A stretch of DNA of 64,000 nt from Azorinus chamasolen (Eukaryota; Mollusca; Bivalvia; Cardiida; Solecurtidae), in the NCBI GenBank assembly GCA_963576725.1, contig OY755246.1, positions 70,548,371-70,612,370 of the forward strand. The letters run 5' to 3'. Below are positions 22,971-37,900 of this stretch, piece by piece (within the stretch, counting starts at the first letter, position 1; each line of letters begins with the position of its first letter). The position numbers were made by a program, and so were the translations under genes. The notes below the pieces were generated by a model. That model worked only from the letters and a program-made list of their open reading frames with translations, did no database searches and had not been told where the DNA came from.

Positions 22971-25900
22971 CTGAAATGGACATACCACAGAATATAAATC
23001 AGCTAAAACTGAAATGGACATATCACAGAATATAAATCAGCTAAAACTGAAATGGACATATCACAGAATATAAATCAGCTAAAACTGAAATGGACATATC
23101 ACAGAATATAAATCAGCTAAAATGGATGAGTAAACCTAAAGCAATTCATTTTCTGTAGAACAGTTGTAGACCCTTCAATACAAACAAACTCTTTTCAAAC
23201 TTCTGCATTTCATTTTTGGACATCAAATTAAGCTAACTTTTTATATTTCATATAACATATATATTTTATCGATATATTTCTCAGAATGTTCACAAATACA
23301 GTAAAAACCCTCTAATGTGACCATTTAATGAACAAACATGGCTTAAGCTACCACCTGCCTTTGCCACTGTGAATTATGCCCCTTTTTAGTGGTCACATTA
23401 GAGGGGCCTGGGTGTATCAACAAGAGGGCAATTACGGTCACAGATCGTTTAAGTGGCTCCAATGGTAATCAAGATTTGTGTAAGCAAATGAATACGAAAT
23501 TACAAGTCGTATTCTCTCGTCGGTCACATGCTACTCTCGCCGACCTGACAACTGCCATTCCGCGTGGCAGTCTAGTACAAGTTATTGACGTGCATTCAAT
23601 GGACTCAAAAAGCGTTTAATAACATGACATCCGGAAACAATCAAGGTATACCATTTCTGACATGAAAAGGCTTCGTAGCGTTAGCTTTGGTTAAGTATGT
23701 GTAAGAAAGTCCACAAAATATAGCCATGTGTAATCTTTACTGTTTGCCAATATGCTGGGAATTAATTAGGAAAGGCAAGGGAAGTAACTCTTACATCCAC
23801 TGCATCCACAACTTTCTCCAACCCAATGAAAGGTCCAGCAGAACAGTTCTCTCCCTTATCAACAAATGTCTTCAGCTTTCCCTCTTGAAGGCACTTCATC
23901 TGTTTCATCACATAGGGTCCCCAATCCTTTGTATAGTGGTTGAGGAAAAACCCTCTTACACTGGCTGACTTAGGTAGCAGCTGAACAATGTGAAGAATGT
24001 TAATAGCAATTAATTAATTGTGTTACAATACTGTACAGTGTCACAAACAGTGACCAGTCTCTTACCCCTTTCCTCCAAAGGCTATTTTTAGACCCAACCT
24101 CTTTGAATGAATCTGCCCAAAAGGAGCATTTACTAGAGAAAAGTAAACTTTTAGAATTTTGTAGTTTGAATCAATTGTGAAAAAATAGAGCATTTGCTCC
24201 TATAGGAGCAAATGCTATATTTATCACAATGGTTTCAAAAAGTGAGTTTTACAGAAGCATAGAAAGGCGTATTTATGGAGGAAAGGGTTAACCCTTTCCC
24301 TGTTCTACATTTAATATTCCAATTTTCAATACCTACTGAATATTCATGGACAAAATAGTAATAATGAAATATGGAAGTTGAAACATTGTAGCCATTTTAG
24401 AAACTAAAGAAACAGATCTACCAAATCCATTAGCAAACAGAGTAGACCCTTATCAGACGGCTCCTATAGGAGCCGTCTGATCTGGGCCTACACTGCAAAT
24501 GCATGAAAATGTGTTTATATGAAGTAAAGAGTTAAGATATTATTGAATTTTAAAGTAAAGCAGAAACATGGATGCATATAAACCGAGAAAGAGGTACAAA
24601 TACACAAAGTGTAGAGCAGACAACATTTTTGGTATGAGCCACCAATATAAATTTTGTCTTAAATTCAATTTATGATATGTTTATAGTATAAGTCACACCA
24701 TCAGAAAAGAAAGCAAGTTAGATGTCCAAAAGACAGATAGTGTAGACCCTGATCAGAAAGTATGCCTGTTGCCTGTTTTCTGGACTGGGTCTATGGTTTG
24801 CAAAAATTAAATAGTATTTTTTATCCTGACATAGCTAATTTTTGTTTCCTGATGTGGACAAGAGAATTTGCATGAAACATGTCCATACCCTCGCAGGAAG
24901 GGTGGCAAGTGTCCTGCATGGGGCATATCCTTTGTCAGATTCATAGTTTGTGATGTAGCCAATGATGATGAGTCGACCCATCACAGCCAAACTGAAACCA
25001 ACACAATCCTATAATAACAGTTACACAAAATACAACATATACCAATAAAACACACCCTCTCTTATATGGAAACTTTAACCCTTTACTCCATGAATATTCA
25101 TGTAAGAATTAATGACATCATGATATCATGCATATTTAACTAATTGTATATTTATAATAACATGAACACAGGAATGTTTAACCAAGGGAATCCAATCTAT
25201 ATTATGTCATAAGCAAACAGAGTAGACTCTGATCAGATGGCTCCTACAGGAGTCGTGTGATCTGGGTCTACTCTGTTTGCAAAGGGTTAGAAATGCGTAT
25301 GTATGGAGTAAAGAAGTCTAAATTGTTGATTTGTTAATGAGATTGTAGGTAAACCTTTTGAATGCTAAATTTTCAAAGTGAAAATGTCAATACTTGGTTA
25401 CCAGTAGCGTCCATTCAGTATGAAAAAGTATAACTTTCAAAATGACTGAACAAAAAACAGTGTAGATTGTGATCAGAGGGATCCTATAGGAGCCCTCTGA
25501 TTTGGGTCTACATTGTTTCTAAAGGTAGTACACTTATTTCCCACCTTAAAAGAGTTAATACAGGAAGAAAGTATCGTAGAATGACAGAAAAGTAGCTCTC
25601 TGCATAACTTTTGTTTAAACAGCCATCAGTCCACATGTCCACAAAGTGAATTTATTCCTAAGTTTATTCCCAAAGTGATCACTTCATAGTGGTTACAGTA
25701 GTCACTTCATAGTGGTCAAAGTGGTCACTTCATAGTGGTCAAAGTGGTCACTTCATATAGGTCAAAGTAGTCACTTCATAGTAGTCAAAGTGGCCACTTC
25801 ATAGTGGTCAAAGTGGTCACTTCAAAGTGGTCAAAGTAGTCACTTCATAGTGGTCAAAGTAGTCACTTCATAGTGGTCAAGTGGCCACTTCATAGTGGTC

Positions 25901-28900
25901 AAAGTGGTCACTTAATAGTGGTCAAAATGGTCACGTCATAGAGGTCAAAGTAGTCACTAGTCACGTCATAGTGGTCAAAGTAGTCATTTTGTATATGTTT
26001 GCGTTACAGTCAATTTTAAGGTAGAATATGTATACAGTTATTGGGTTACAGTCAAGTTTAAGGTAGAATATGTCTGTAGTTATTCAGTTACAGTCAAGTT
26101 TAAGGTAGAATAATTATGTAGACGCAAATAATTCCACACTTTAAAGCTGTGATTGTGAAAATACAAAAAGTGCAATTAACCTTTTCCCCCATTGAATATT
26201 CATGTAAGAAATAACAACATCATGAATATTTATCAGCTGAATTTTTATAATGGCAAATGTAAACTCGTATTTTTGGTATTGGTAGAGACTGTAGAGTCAA
26301 ATCTATTATAATTTTATAAGCAAACAGAGCAGACCCTGATTAGATGACTCCTACAGGTGTTTGATCTGAGTCTACTCTGTTTGCAAAGGCATGAAAAGGC
26401 ATGTGAAGGGAAGCGTTAAATCTTTCATATAAGTAATATATTAAGTATATTAAGAACTTCTTTCTTTTTTTTATTGTGGAATATTACTGAGCTTGAAATG
26501 CATTGTCAAAAATGTTTGTTTAAAGACTTCTTCAATGGAATTATGCGGCTTACTTTTCCACACAAGTGTCAAAAACATCGCCTCCTATAGTTTCGTAGAC
26601 AACATCTAAGCCTTTCTGAAATGAACAAATCATTGTAATGTTAATATCATAATTTAATGTACTTAGATAAAATATAAAGGTATCTTTCAGGCTCTTCGAT
26701 ATATCTACATGTACATTGTATATCAAATTGATTGATTTAACTTACTACACTTCTATACATGTATTTGTATTATTAGTAATATTATTATTATAATTATTAT
26801 TATTATCTTACTTCATTATTGTTTTATGGCAAGCTTGGCCAGCAGTTTTGATCTGGATAAAAAGAAAAGTAACTCCTTCTCATAAGAATAAACATGTTTA
26901 TAATATCTATTTTGTTTATAATATCTATTTTGTTTATATCCATTTGTTTATAATATCTATTTTGTTTATATCCATTTGTTTATAATATCTATTTTGTTTA
27001 TATCCAGTTTGTTTATAATACCCATTTTGTTTATAATATCTATTTTGTTTATATCCAGTTTGTTTATAATACCCATTTTGTTTATAATATCTATTTTGTT
27101 TATATCCAGTTTGTTTATAATATCTATTTTGTTTATAATATCTATTTTGTTAATAATATCTATTTTGTTTATACCCATTCTGTTTATAATACCCATTTTG
27201 TTTATATCTATTTTGTTTATAATATCCATTTTGTTTATATCCATTTTGTTTATAATATCTATTTTGTTTATACCCATTTTGTTTATATCCATTTTGTTTA
27301 TAATATCCATTTTGTTCACAATATCTATTTTGTTTTTAAAAGTAACACAAGAAACTCTTCTTTGAAAGTTGATATTCTGATGAGAAAACTTTGTTCTGTG
27401 TGCCAAAAGTTTGACCATAATAATTCAGTAAAGAAAGTATGAAAATGGTCCAGGACTATCATATACAAATTACACATCACTGGAAATGGTGCAAAACCTA
27501 ATCTAGACCGTAATTAGCTGCCATATATAAATATATTAAATGGACAGAGGTTGCCCGTCATCTGAAGGTTCAGGGTACATGTACTGTATTCTACCTCAAC
27601 ACACTGACTGAGACAGTGCTTTAACCATTTACTCCATAAGTTAAACCTTTTTACACCTTTGCAAACATAGTAGACCCTATAGGAGCCATCTGATCAGGGT
27701 CTGCTTTGTTGGCTTTAGATAAAATACAGATATGATTCTACAGATTCTGTCACAATAAAGCATTATCTTGTTCAATCTGCCCTTAAAAACATTCAGTCAA
27801 TTAATATTCATGTCATTATTTTTTGTCTGATTATTCCTGGAGTAATACTGTAGGTTAGCTTCCTTTCTTCACTCTTTGCACAAAGTAACTTCTTAATTAC
27901 CCATGCAAATACAATGTAGTCTGGATTGAGATGAGACGTCAAGTAACTTGACATATCATCATGCAAATAGTCTGGATGGAGATGAGACACCAAGTAACTT
28001 GACATATCATCATGCAAATAGTCTGGATCGAGATGAGACGCCAAGTAACTTGACATATAATCATGCAATGATGACACTCTGACTGCAATTTTGATCAGAA
28101 GTACAGAAGAAATCAACCCTAAAAATTTCAGGAGAAAACAATTATTACTATGTAAAGAGAATATGCATACTGAGAGAATGGTTGAAGTAATACATGTCCC
28201 CAATTCTGCAAAACGGCTTTCACAGAGAGCTGTAAAAGATTTATTTGTATCTAATCTCTCCACCTCACAATAGTCACCTTGATACAGGCCAAGCATTGTT
28301 TTCTTTATGACATGAAATCAGTTTGTTTATTAACAATTTGACCAAGAAAGCACTGAAATATATTCACAAACATTGTGTTTACAACAAAACCCCTCTAAAC
28401 CGGAAATTTGATAAAGAAGAATTTATACCTTTTTAGGTAAGTGGCAGCTTAATGCTGTATGAATGCAGAAAGTTTCTTTGGGAGGTTTCTTGATCACTCT
28501 CACCCAGCAAAGCTGACACCTGTCTTAAAGACTGGCATTAACACTGTCAGATTTGAATGTCCAGTTTAGAGAGGTTTTACTGTACATAGGTTTTTTTCAC
28601 TGTATACAGATGAGGAGTAGTTATAGGTCATACTATATGACCCATTACATATATACTGATTTGAATGCCCAGTTTAGAGGTTTTACTGTATAGAAGGGTT
28701 TTACTTTAGAGGTTTTTTTTTACTGTAGTACTGTTACATCTTGATATACAGTCGACTCTCGTTATGTCGAGTTCGTAGGGACCCGTTAAAAACTTCGACT
28801 CATCGAGAGTTCGACTCAAAAATCACATGCCATTTTTCAAAATCCAGTTTCTTTCATTACGTTCACCTTAAACAAGCTGTCATATTACAAGCATACTAAT

Positions 28901-31900
28901 GTGCGTGTACAGTTTAGTCTTCACATTGTGTAAAAGAATCGCACTCTGTGTATATAAAATTGTACATGTGCGTGTTGATCCATTACTGCGAGAACAAACT
29001 TCTGTCTTTCCTACCCTCCATTAATGACACTATGCCCTAATTTACAAGGCCTTGTCCAATTTTCAGACCCTTTTTGCCTTTTATCATTGAATTAATCGCC
29101 GTTTGTTTGGCGATTTTTAAAGCGCATCGTTTGTTTACACCATTTCTATGGGAAATCCCTTTTCCTCAACGGGCACCGGAAATACGCAATCACATGTGAA
29201 CTAGCTGGTTGCGGATTCGTGTACTTCCGGTACATGTAAGAGAACAGCCTTATTCGGGAAACCAGACGTTTAAAAATGTAGTCACCATTTTACATGTTTC
29301 GCCATGAGCTGTTTCGCTATTACTCAAGTGACAAATTAAATTCAATGTTGAACTGCATGTAATGGTAATAAAATAAGGAACAGGCCTTACTTTTTTACAT
29401 GATTGACACTTAGGACGAATGAACGGTAATGTGTCATTTCACTAAATAACGTTCACTCAATGTAGCATTGTTCCACAGTTTGAATAATTATCTGACATCA
29501 GTGATTGTTTACCCACAAAACACTGTAATTACGTGTGTCGCGATCACCTGTCGTACTTTGCCAGGGACGGATCAAAAGGTCCAATTCACACCTCGAACTC
29601 AATCAGACAGAGGTGTGACTTCGATACAAACACCGATAATTACATGCAAACAAACACTTTGGGGATGGAAAATGACTTCCAACTTAACGAAAACGTGATC
29701 AGTTCGAACTCGTCTTAAAAACTTAAATTTATATAGAATATATAGGAAGAAAAGTTGGGACTTTACAAAAACTTCGTGTCAACGAGAAATTCGTGTCAAG
29801 CGAGTTCGCCATAACGAGAGTGGACTGTATTTACACACAAACTAGAATTGTTTTTGATACAAAAACTGATGTCCCCCCCCCCCCCCCCTCCTACCCCCTC
29901 TACCCTGCCCCCGCGCTGACAAAATCCAAAATTTTCCATATAAAAATTTCAAAGTCCCATAACTGCAGAAAATCATCGAACTGGAACAGGAATAAGATAC
30001 AAACAACTAGACATGGTGCTGATCAATCATTTGAAGTTTCATGAAAATGCGACCAAAGCTTTTGGAGTAACCATGCCGACAAAATTTTCCATGTAAAAAT
30101 TCCAAAGTCCCATAACTCTGCAGAAAATCATCAAACTAGAACAGGAATAAAATATGTACAACTAGGCATAGTGATCAGCAATCCTATGAAGTTTCATTAA
30201 AATCTGATCAAAGGTTTTGGAGAAAACGCGCGGACAAATATTTCCATGTAAAAATTAAAAGTCCCATAAGAAATCATCGAACCGGAACAGGAATACGATA
30301 TGTTAATCTGGGCTTGGTGCTGATCAATGCTATAAAGTTTCATGAATATCTGATTAAAGATTTTGGAGAAACCGCGCGGACAAATTAAAATCAGACAGAC
30401 GGATGGACAGACGGACACCACACACAAAAACAAAATGTTTCCCTAGTATACTGGGGGAGACATAACAAGTCATACTCTTTTGTCATTTACATACATATTG
30501 CTACTGAACAGCAGCAAAAATAATTTAAAATTCAATGTAAAATTTAAGGTTTGTCAAGAACTTTTGCAACACAAGGTTAGGCTGCAGCAGAGATGAATGG
30601 GACGGACCCTGGGAGAGATTAATAGGCAACTTGCTTGGATATAACATTCAGCTCTCACAGACAGGAATCATCTGTGGGGATAAATACAGAAAAACCCTTA
30701 CCACTTTAGTACTGAGAAGTTCAGCATATATCAGGTTTCTAGTTAGAAACTGTTTTGCAAAAAGCATATTACACATTTAATGACATTTGCCAGATATAAT
30801 TTTTAATGCTTACCGGACCTCTTGTTACACATTTAACAATGCTTACCAGATATCACGTTACAAATGAACCCATTCCCGCATATTGACGCCTTTTGACGTC
30901 TCTGTAAAAGTCACTTTTTGAAACCATGCTCTATTTATCAGAATGGTTTCAAAACTACACAGTTCTAAAAGTTTCCTTTTCTCTAATAAATACTCATTTT
31001 TGGTAGATTTTTTCAGAGAGGTTAGGTCTAAAAAATAGTCTAAGTGGGAATGGGTTTAACAACACTTATCGGTTATCATGTTTACAGCTTATCGGACATC
31101 ACGTTACACATTAAACAACACTTACCAGATATCAATGACACATTAAACAACACTTACCAGATATCAATGACACATTAAACAACACTTACCAGATATCAAA
31201 TTACACATTAAACAACACTTACCGGATATTAACACTTACCAGATATCAAATTACACATTAAACAACACTATCAAATTACACATTAAACAACCCTATCAAA
31301 TTACACATTAAACAACCCTATCAAATTACACATTAAACAATACTTACCAGATATCACATTACACATTAAACACCATTTTTACCAGATATCAAATTACACA
31401 TTAAGTAACACTTACCAGTTATGTATCCTGTCACACATTAAACAACCCTAACCAGATATCATGTTACACATTAAACACTTACCGGATATTCTTTTTTCAG
31501 AACTTCTCCCAGATTTTCCTTCTTATAGTTGATTGGGCGATCACAGCCAATGTTCTGAAACATATATTGTATACATTAAAACCTCTCTAAACAGGAATTC
31601 TAGTAGAGAATAATGTGTCTTGCACATGTACTACTCGTGTTTATAACAAGTATGTATGGCAAGTATCAATTCAATTAGTTTCAAAATGAAGGAGGAATTC
31701 GCGACAAAAACTCCGCATGTTACAAGCCAAAATGACAAAAAATACTCAAAGTTCAGGGGGAGATAATACTGCAATGGCCAACGGTAAATATATGAAAATT
31801 GCGTCTTGCACATCTACCATTCGTTGTTATTATGTGTACCATATATAAATCGAATAACTTTATAACTGAAGGAGAAGTTTGCAACACCAAATCCACATAT

Positions 31901-34900
31901 TTCATGCAAAACTAAAAAAAAAACCTTCTAAGTTCAAGGGGAGATAATTCCGCAGCGCTCAGCGCTAAACATGTGAAAATTGTGTCTGGCACATCTACCA
32001 TTCAAGGGTATTATGTATACCAAATATAAACTGAATAACTTTCAAATTGAAGGAAGAGTTCGCAACACCAACTACTCATGTTTCATGCAAAAATGACAAA
32101 AATAACCTCAAAGTTCAGGGGGAGATGATTCTGCAATGGCCAGCAGTAAACACATGAAAATTGCATCTTGCATATCTACCATTCGTGGTTATTATGTATA
32201 CCAAATATAACTAGAGGTTTGTTTTTGTCACAAAAACAGATGTCTCCCCCTCCCATTCTCTTTCCAATACACAAGTGTAATGTCTGTAACTCCTAACTTA
32301 TCAGGGTCTAATTTTAAGTCATCAGGGGCAATAACTCCAACATTATCAGGGGGAGACAATTCAAAACCCCCGGGTACACAACAACACATGCTGGTCAACA
32401 TTCCTGTGAAGTTTGGTGACTCTAGTACTAGTGATTTCAGAGATACGCACGACACAAAGTCAAGTTTCTCTTATTTTTAAGTCATAAGGGGCAGTAACTC
32501 CAAAGTTATCAGGGGGAGACAATTAAAAAACCCAGATGCAAAACAACTCATGCAGGTGAACATTCCTGTGAGGTTTGGTGACTCTAGCCCTACTGGTTTC
32601 AGAGATACGTGCAGCACAAAGTTTCTCTAATTTTAAGCTATCATATCAGGGGCAATAACTCAAGAATTATCAGAGGAGACAATTAAAAAAACCCAGGTGC
32701 ACAACAACTCATGCTGGTCAACATTCCTGTAAAGTTTGGTGACTCTAGCCCTAGTGGATTTAAAGATATGCATGATACAAAGTTTCTCTAATTTTAAGTA
32801 ATCATATCAGGGGCAATAACTCCAAAGTTATCAAGGGGAAACAATTCAAAAATCCAAGGTGCACAAGAACTCATGCTGGTCAACATTCCAGTGAAGTTTG
32901 GTGACTCTAGCCGTAGTGGTTTCAGAGATATGCACCACACTAAGTAAAGTTTGTCTAATTTTAAGTCATCAGGGGCAGTAACTCCAAAATTAACAGGGGA
33001 GACAATTAAAAAATCCCAGATGCAAAACAACTCATGCTAGTGATCAATCCTGTAAAGTTTGGTGACTCTCGCCCTAATGGTTTCAGAGATACGCGCGACA
33101 CAAAGTTTGTATAAATTTAAGTGTTCATATCAGGGGCAATAACTCAAGAATTATCGGAGGAGACAATTAAAAAAACATAGGTGCACATCAACTCATGCAG
33201 GTGAACATTCCTGTGAAGTTTGGTGACTCTAGTACTAGCGATTTCAGAGATAAGCACGACACAAAGTTTTTCTAATTTTAAGTCATCAGGGGCAATAACT
33301 CCAAAGTTATCAGGGGGAGACAATTCAAAAAACCCAGGTGCACAACAACTCATGCTGGTGAACATTCCTGTGAAGTTTGGTGACTCTAGCCCAACTGGTT
33401 TCAGAGATACACGCGACACAAGTTTGTGACGGACGGACGGATGGACAGACAGACAACTCTGGCAAAAACAATATGTCTTCCCATAAATGGGGGAGACATA
33501 ATTCAGTAACTTTAAAACTGAAAGGAGTTTGCGACACCAACTGCCCATGTTCAAATGCGGACGGACCGCCCGACCAACCGCCAGACAGGCTGATTCCAGT
33601 ATTCCCCCTCAAACAAGTTTGCGTGGGTCTAAAAATCCCCGACAATATGCACATCTACATATTGTGTCCTTGCTACATACAAGGTTTTATGAAATTCTGT
33701 TGAACTTTTTTTCGTTTTCTTGAGATAATAAAAACAAGAATGTCATAATCCATCAATGCCAAATTCCCAAATGTTTTTGACCTTTGGCTTCTAAGTATGA
33801 CCTTGGGCTTTCAGCTACTGACCTGATTTTTTAGCGCAACACGCCGTACCTTCTTGAGGAACATTTATGCTTAGGCATTTCACAGTACATCCATGGAGTT
33901 ATGAGTAAGAGCCGTGACAAGCAAAAATATACATGTTTTTTTACCTTTGACCTCTAAGTATGACCTTGACCTTTCAGCTATTGACGTATTTTTTTCGTGC
34001 GACACGCCGTACCTTCTAGAGGAACATTTATGCCTTGTAATTTCACAATCCATCCATGGAGTTCTGACAAGTCCGGACAACACCGGACGCACGCACGCAT
34101 GCACAGAAGGACGCACTAACATACACGCATCATGCAAAGACATTGTGACGACTATATCGAGCTCACCACTGGCATCGACAATAAATGGTAGATTCAAAAT
34201 TTTGTGACAATATGTACAGCTACATATTGTGTCTAATAAAAACAGGAATGTCATAATCCATCAATACCAAATTCCCAAATGTCTTTGACCTCTAAGTATG
34301 GCCTTGGCCTTTCAGCTATTGACCTGGTTTATTCTTGCGACACACCGTACGGACATCAGGCGATCACTAAAGCTCACCCTGAGCACAAAAGTGCTTTGGT
34401 GAGCTAAAAAGAGTAATGCTTCTGACAAAATTTCTCAAGTTCAAGGTCAGAGGTCAAGATCTAGATCACAGAGATTTCTACTCCGCAATTCAAACTTGCA
34501 TCCACTAGGTCACATAGTTATCAAGATATGCTCTGAACAAGCATTATAATGGAAAGACGTAAAGAATGAAGAAGGCAACACATTATAAGGCGGGGGCATA
34601 ATGAAAACCCTGTATAATATTATTATCTGGATCAGCACTGTTTGCAAGCCCAACAACCCTTTTTCATGATATACATGTAACCATATCTCGTGAATATTCA
34701 TGCAAAACTCAGTCCATTACAATGTATAAATATTGATTTAATTCTGGTATTAAAACACAAAGAAATGACATTGATTCCCATGGCAATAGAGAATTAGATC
34801 TGTTACATATTCATTATTGGCAAACAGAGCAGACACTAACAGACAGCCCCTACAGGAGCTGTGTGATCTGGGTGTACTGTTTTCAATGGCATTAAAAGGC

Positions 34901-37900
34901 CCATCTATGAGTAAAAGGTAGAAAATAAACCTACTTTCAGAAACTGCACTTTTTCTTCAGTGGAACACGTGCCTATCACATGGCATCCGGCTAGCTTTGC
35001 CCACTGCACCTGGAAAAAACAGGAAATAGGGAAATATTAATATGGAGTTAAATGTACTTGTTATGCCAATCATACATGTAGGACTCTTTGAAAACTATGA
35101 GTGATTGGAGATAATCTTTGTGAACTGTTTGGATTTGTATAAAATAAAGTTCTTCAGCATCCTGTCAAAATCAAAACAGTCTGACACTCTGACCAGGTTC
35201 ATTATCCCTTTACTCCATAAAATACAGCTTTATAGGAGCCACCTGATCAGGGTCTGCTCTGTTTGCTTATACACCTTTATAGGAGCCACCTGATCTGGGT
35301 CTGCTCTGTTTGCTTATACACCTTTATAGGAGCCACCTGATCTGGGTCTGCTCTGTTTGCTTATCGAATTATATAGATCTGATTCTGTAGTTTTTGCCAT
35401 GTTAAAATATTCCTGTCTTCATGTCCCTGTATAAAAGATATATATAAATTCCTGTCTTCATGTGCCTGTATAAAAGATATATATAAATTCCTGTCTTCAT
35501 GTGCCTGTATAAAAGATATATATCTGATTCATATTCATGATTTCATTATTTCTTACACGAATATTCATGGAGTAAAGGGATAAATAAGTGGAAGGAAACA
35601 TAATTTGTGAGTTAAAGCAGAAGACATGTTTGAAGGGATATGTTTGTTTGAGCCTGTTTTACTGCACTGTTTTACTGCACTTTTACTACACTTTTACTGC
35701 ACTGTTTTACTGCACTGTTTGACCCTTTACTCCAGGAATATTCATGTAACAAATAAAACCTAAAGAATATTAATTAGATTAATTGTTACAATAGCACATG
35801 GACATAGGAATGTCTGACCATGGCAGAAACTGTAGAATCATATCTTCATTGTATTATGAGCAAACACAGCAGATTCTGATCAGACAGCTCCTACTGGAGC
35901 TGTCTGATTGGGTCTAGTCTGATTAGGTCTAGTCTGATTGCAAAGGCGTAACAAGAGTGCCAGTGGGCACAATATACGCCCATCGAGGCCTTATTCAACA
36001 TAAACTGAGGTTAACATACATATTTGCTAAACACAAATGCTAAACACAAATTCCAAGTCTAATTGTGCAACCTTGACCTTGGATATACATACTGGGACAC
36101 ACCCATGCTACTGTAGCGTGTCCAGATAAACATTGTGGTGTAATTTGAGAAGGGCCCACCAATCAGAATTTGAGTTAGAGATGTTAAAGACATACAGACA
36201 GGCGGACAGACAATGCCTTTCCATAATACGTCCTGTTTTTTCAAACAGATGAAGTTTGTGATGTTAGACAACTGTTCAAAGTTTCAAGGCTTTATCTCAA
36301 AAGGTTATGTAAATAGTGGACTTAAACAAAAACCTTAACCGAGAATTCTAAATTAAAAAGGGCTATAATTCTTTCAAAATGCTTGATAGAGTTATTAACT
36401 CTCGCCTAGAGATAAAGCTTGTGAGGGTGAAGTGTTACAAGTTTCAAAGTTTTATCTCAAAGGGTTATTTAAATATAAAGTAGACTTTAACAAAAAACCT
36501 TAACCAAAAAATCTAAGTTAAAAAGGGTCATAATTCTGTCAAAAAGTTTGACAGAGTTATGTACTCTTGCCTACAGGTGAAGGTTGTGATGGTACAAAAA
36601 GTGTTCCAAGTTTCAAAGCTTTATCTCAAAGGGTTATGTAAATAAGTGGACTTCTAAAAAATCAACATAAATTGAGGTTAACATATTTGCTTAACGCAAA
36701 TGCTAAATGCAAATTCTAAGTCCAATTGTGCGACCTTGACTTTGGATATATGTACCGGGACTGGATATGCGACTGTAGCATGTCCAGATAAACATTGTGG
36801 TTGAGTTTGAGAAGGATCCACCAAGCAGAACTTGAGTTAGAGATGTTACAGACAGACGGACAGACAGTCAGACAGAGAGACAGCGCCATTCCATAATACA
36901 TCCTGGGTTTTTTCAAACGGGCATATAAAAAGGTGTATTTATGGAGTATTGCTTTCCAAGTTATTGATGCACAATTTAAAATTTGAAGTCCAAAACCACG
37001 TTTTCCTGAAGTCTCATAACTGTTGTAAAAATAGTTACAATAAATACAGCAAATATTCCTTTCTTTATAACCACCTTCACAGCAAGGTTATTCATGTGAG
37101 AAAGTTTGAAATAATTCCTCCCAATAATGCATGAGGACTTGGACACACAAGACTTTTTCATTATATTTTGTATAGGAAAGAAAGTCCCATAACTCTCATA
37201 AACATGATAATCACACAAATTCCCTTCTTTATTACCAGCATCTTCACAGCAAGGTTGTTCATCTGTAAACGTTTGAAATAATTCCTCCAAATGGTGAATG
37301 AAGAGTTGGACACACAATATTTTTATGCCCCCAAAGCTAGGCTTTGGCGGCATATAGTGATCGCACCGTGCGTGGGTGTGTGTGTGTGTGTGTGGGTGGG
37401 TGTGTGGGTGGGTGTGTGGGTGGGTGTGTGGGTGTGTGTACCTTTTGTCCGGAGTATATTTCCTTTGTCACATCAGCTACGGATATCAAATTTGGTGTGT
37501 GAGTTCATCTTGGGATGGGGGAGTGTCGCGTACCATTTTCATGTCACTGTGACCTTGACCTTGACCTTTGACCTTGATTTTACAAAAAGCTTGTCCGGAG
37601 CATATCTCCTTTACCTTACCAGCTACAGATTCCAAATTTGGTGTGTGAGTTCATCTTGGGATGGCGGAGTGTCGCGTACCATTTCCAGGTCACTGTGACC
37701 TTGACCTTGACCTTTGACCTCGATTTTAAAAAAAGCATATACCTTACCAGCTACAAAAAGCTTGTCCGGAGTATATCTCCTATTCCTTACCAGCTAAGGA
37801 TTCCAAATTTGGTGTGTGAGTTCATCTTGGGATGGAGGAGTGTCGCGTACCATTTTCAGATCACTGTGACCTTGACCATGACCTTTGACCAATTTTACAA

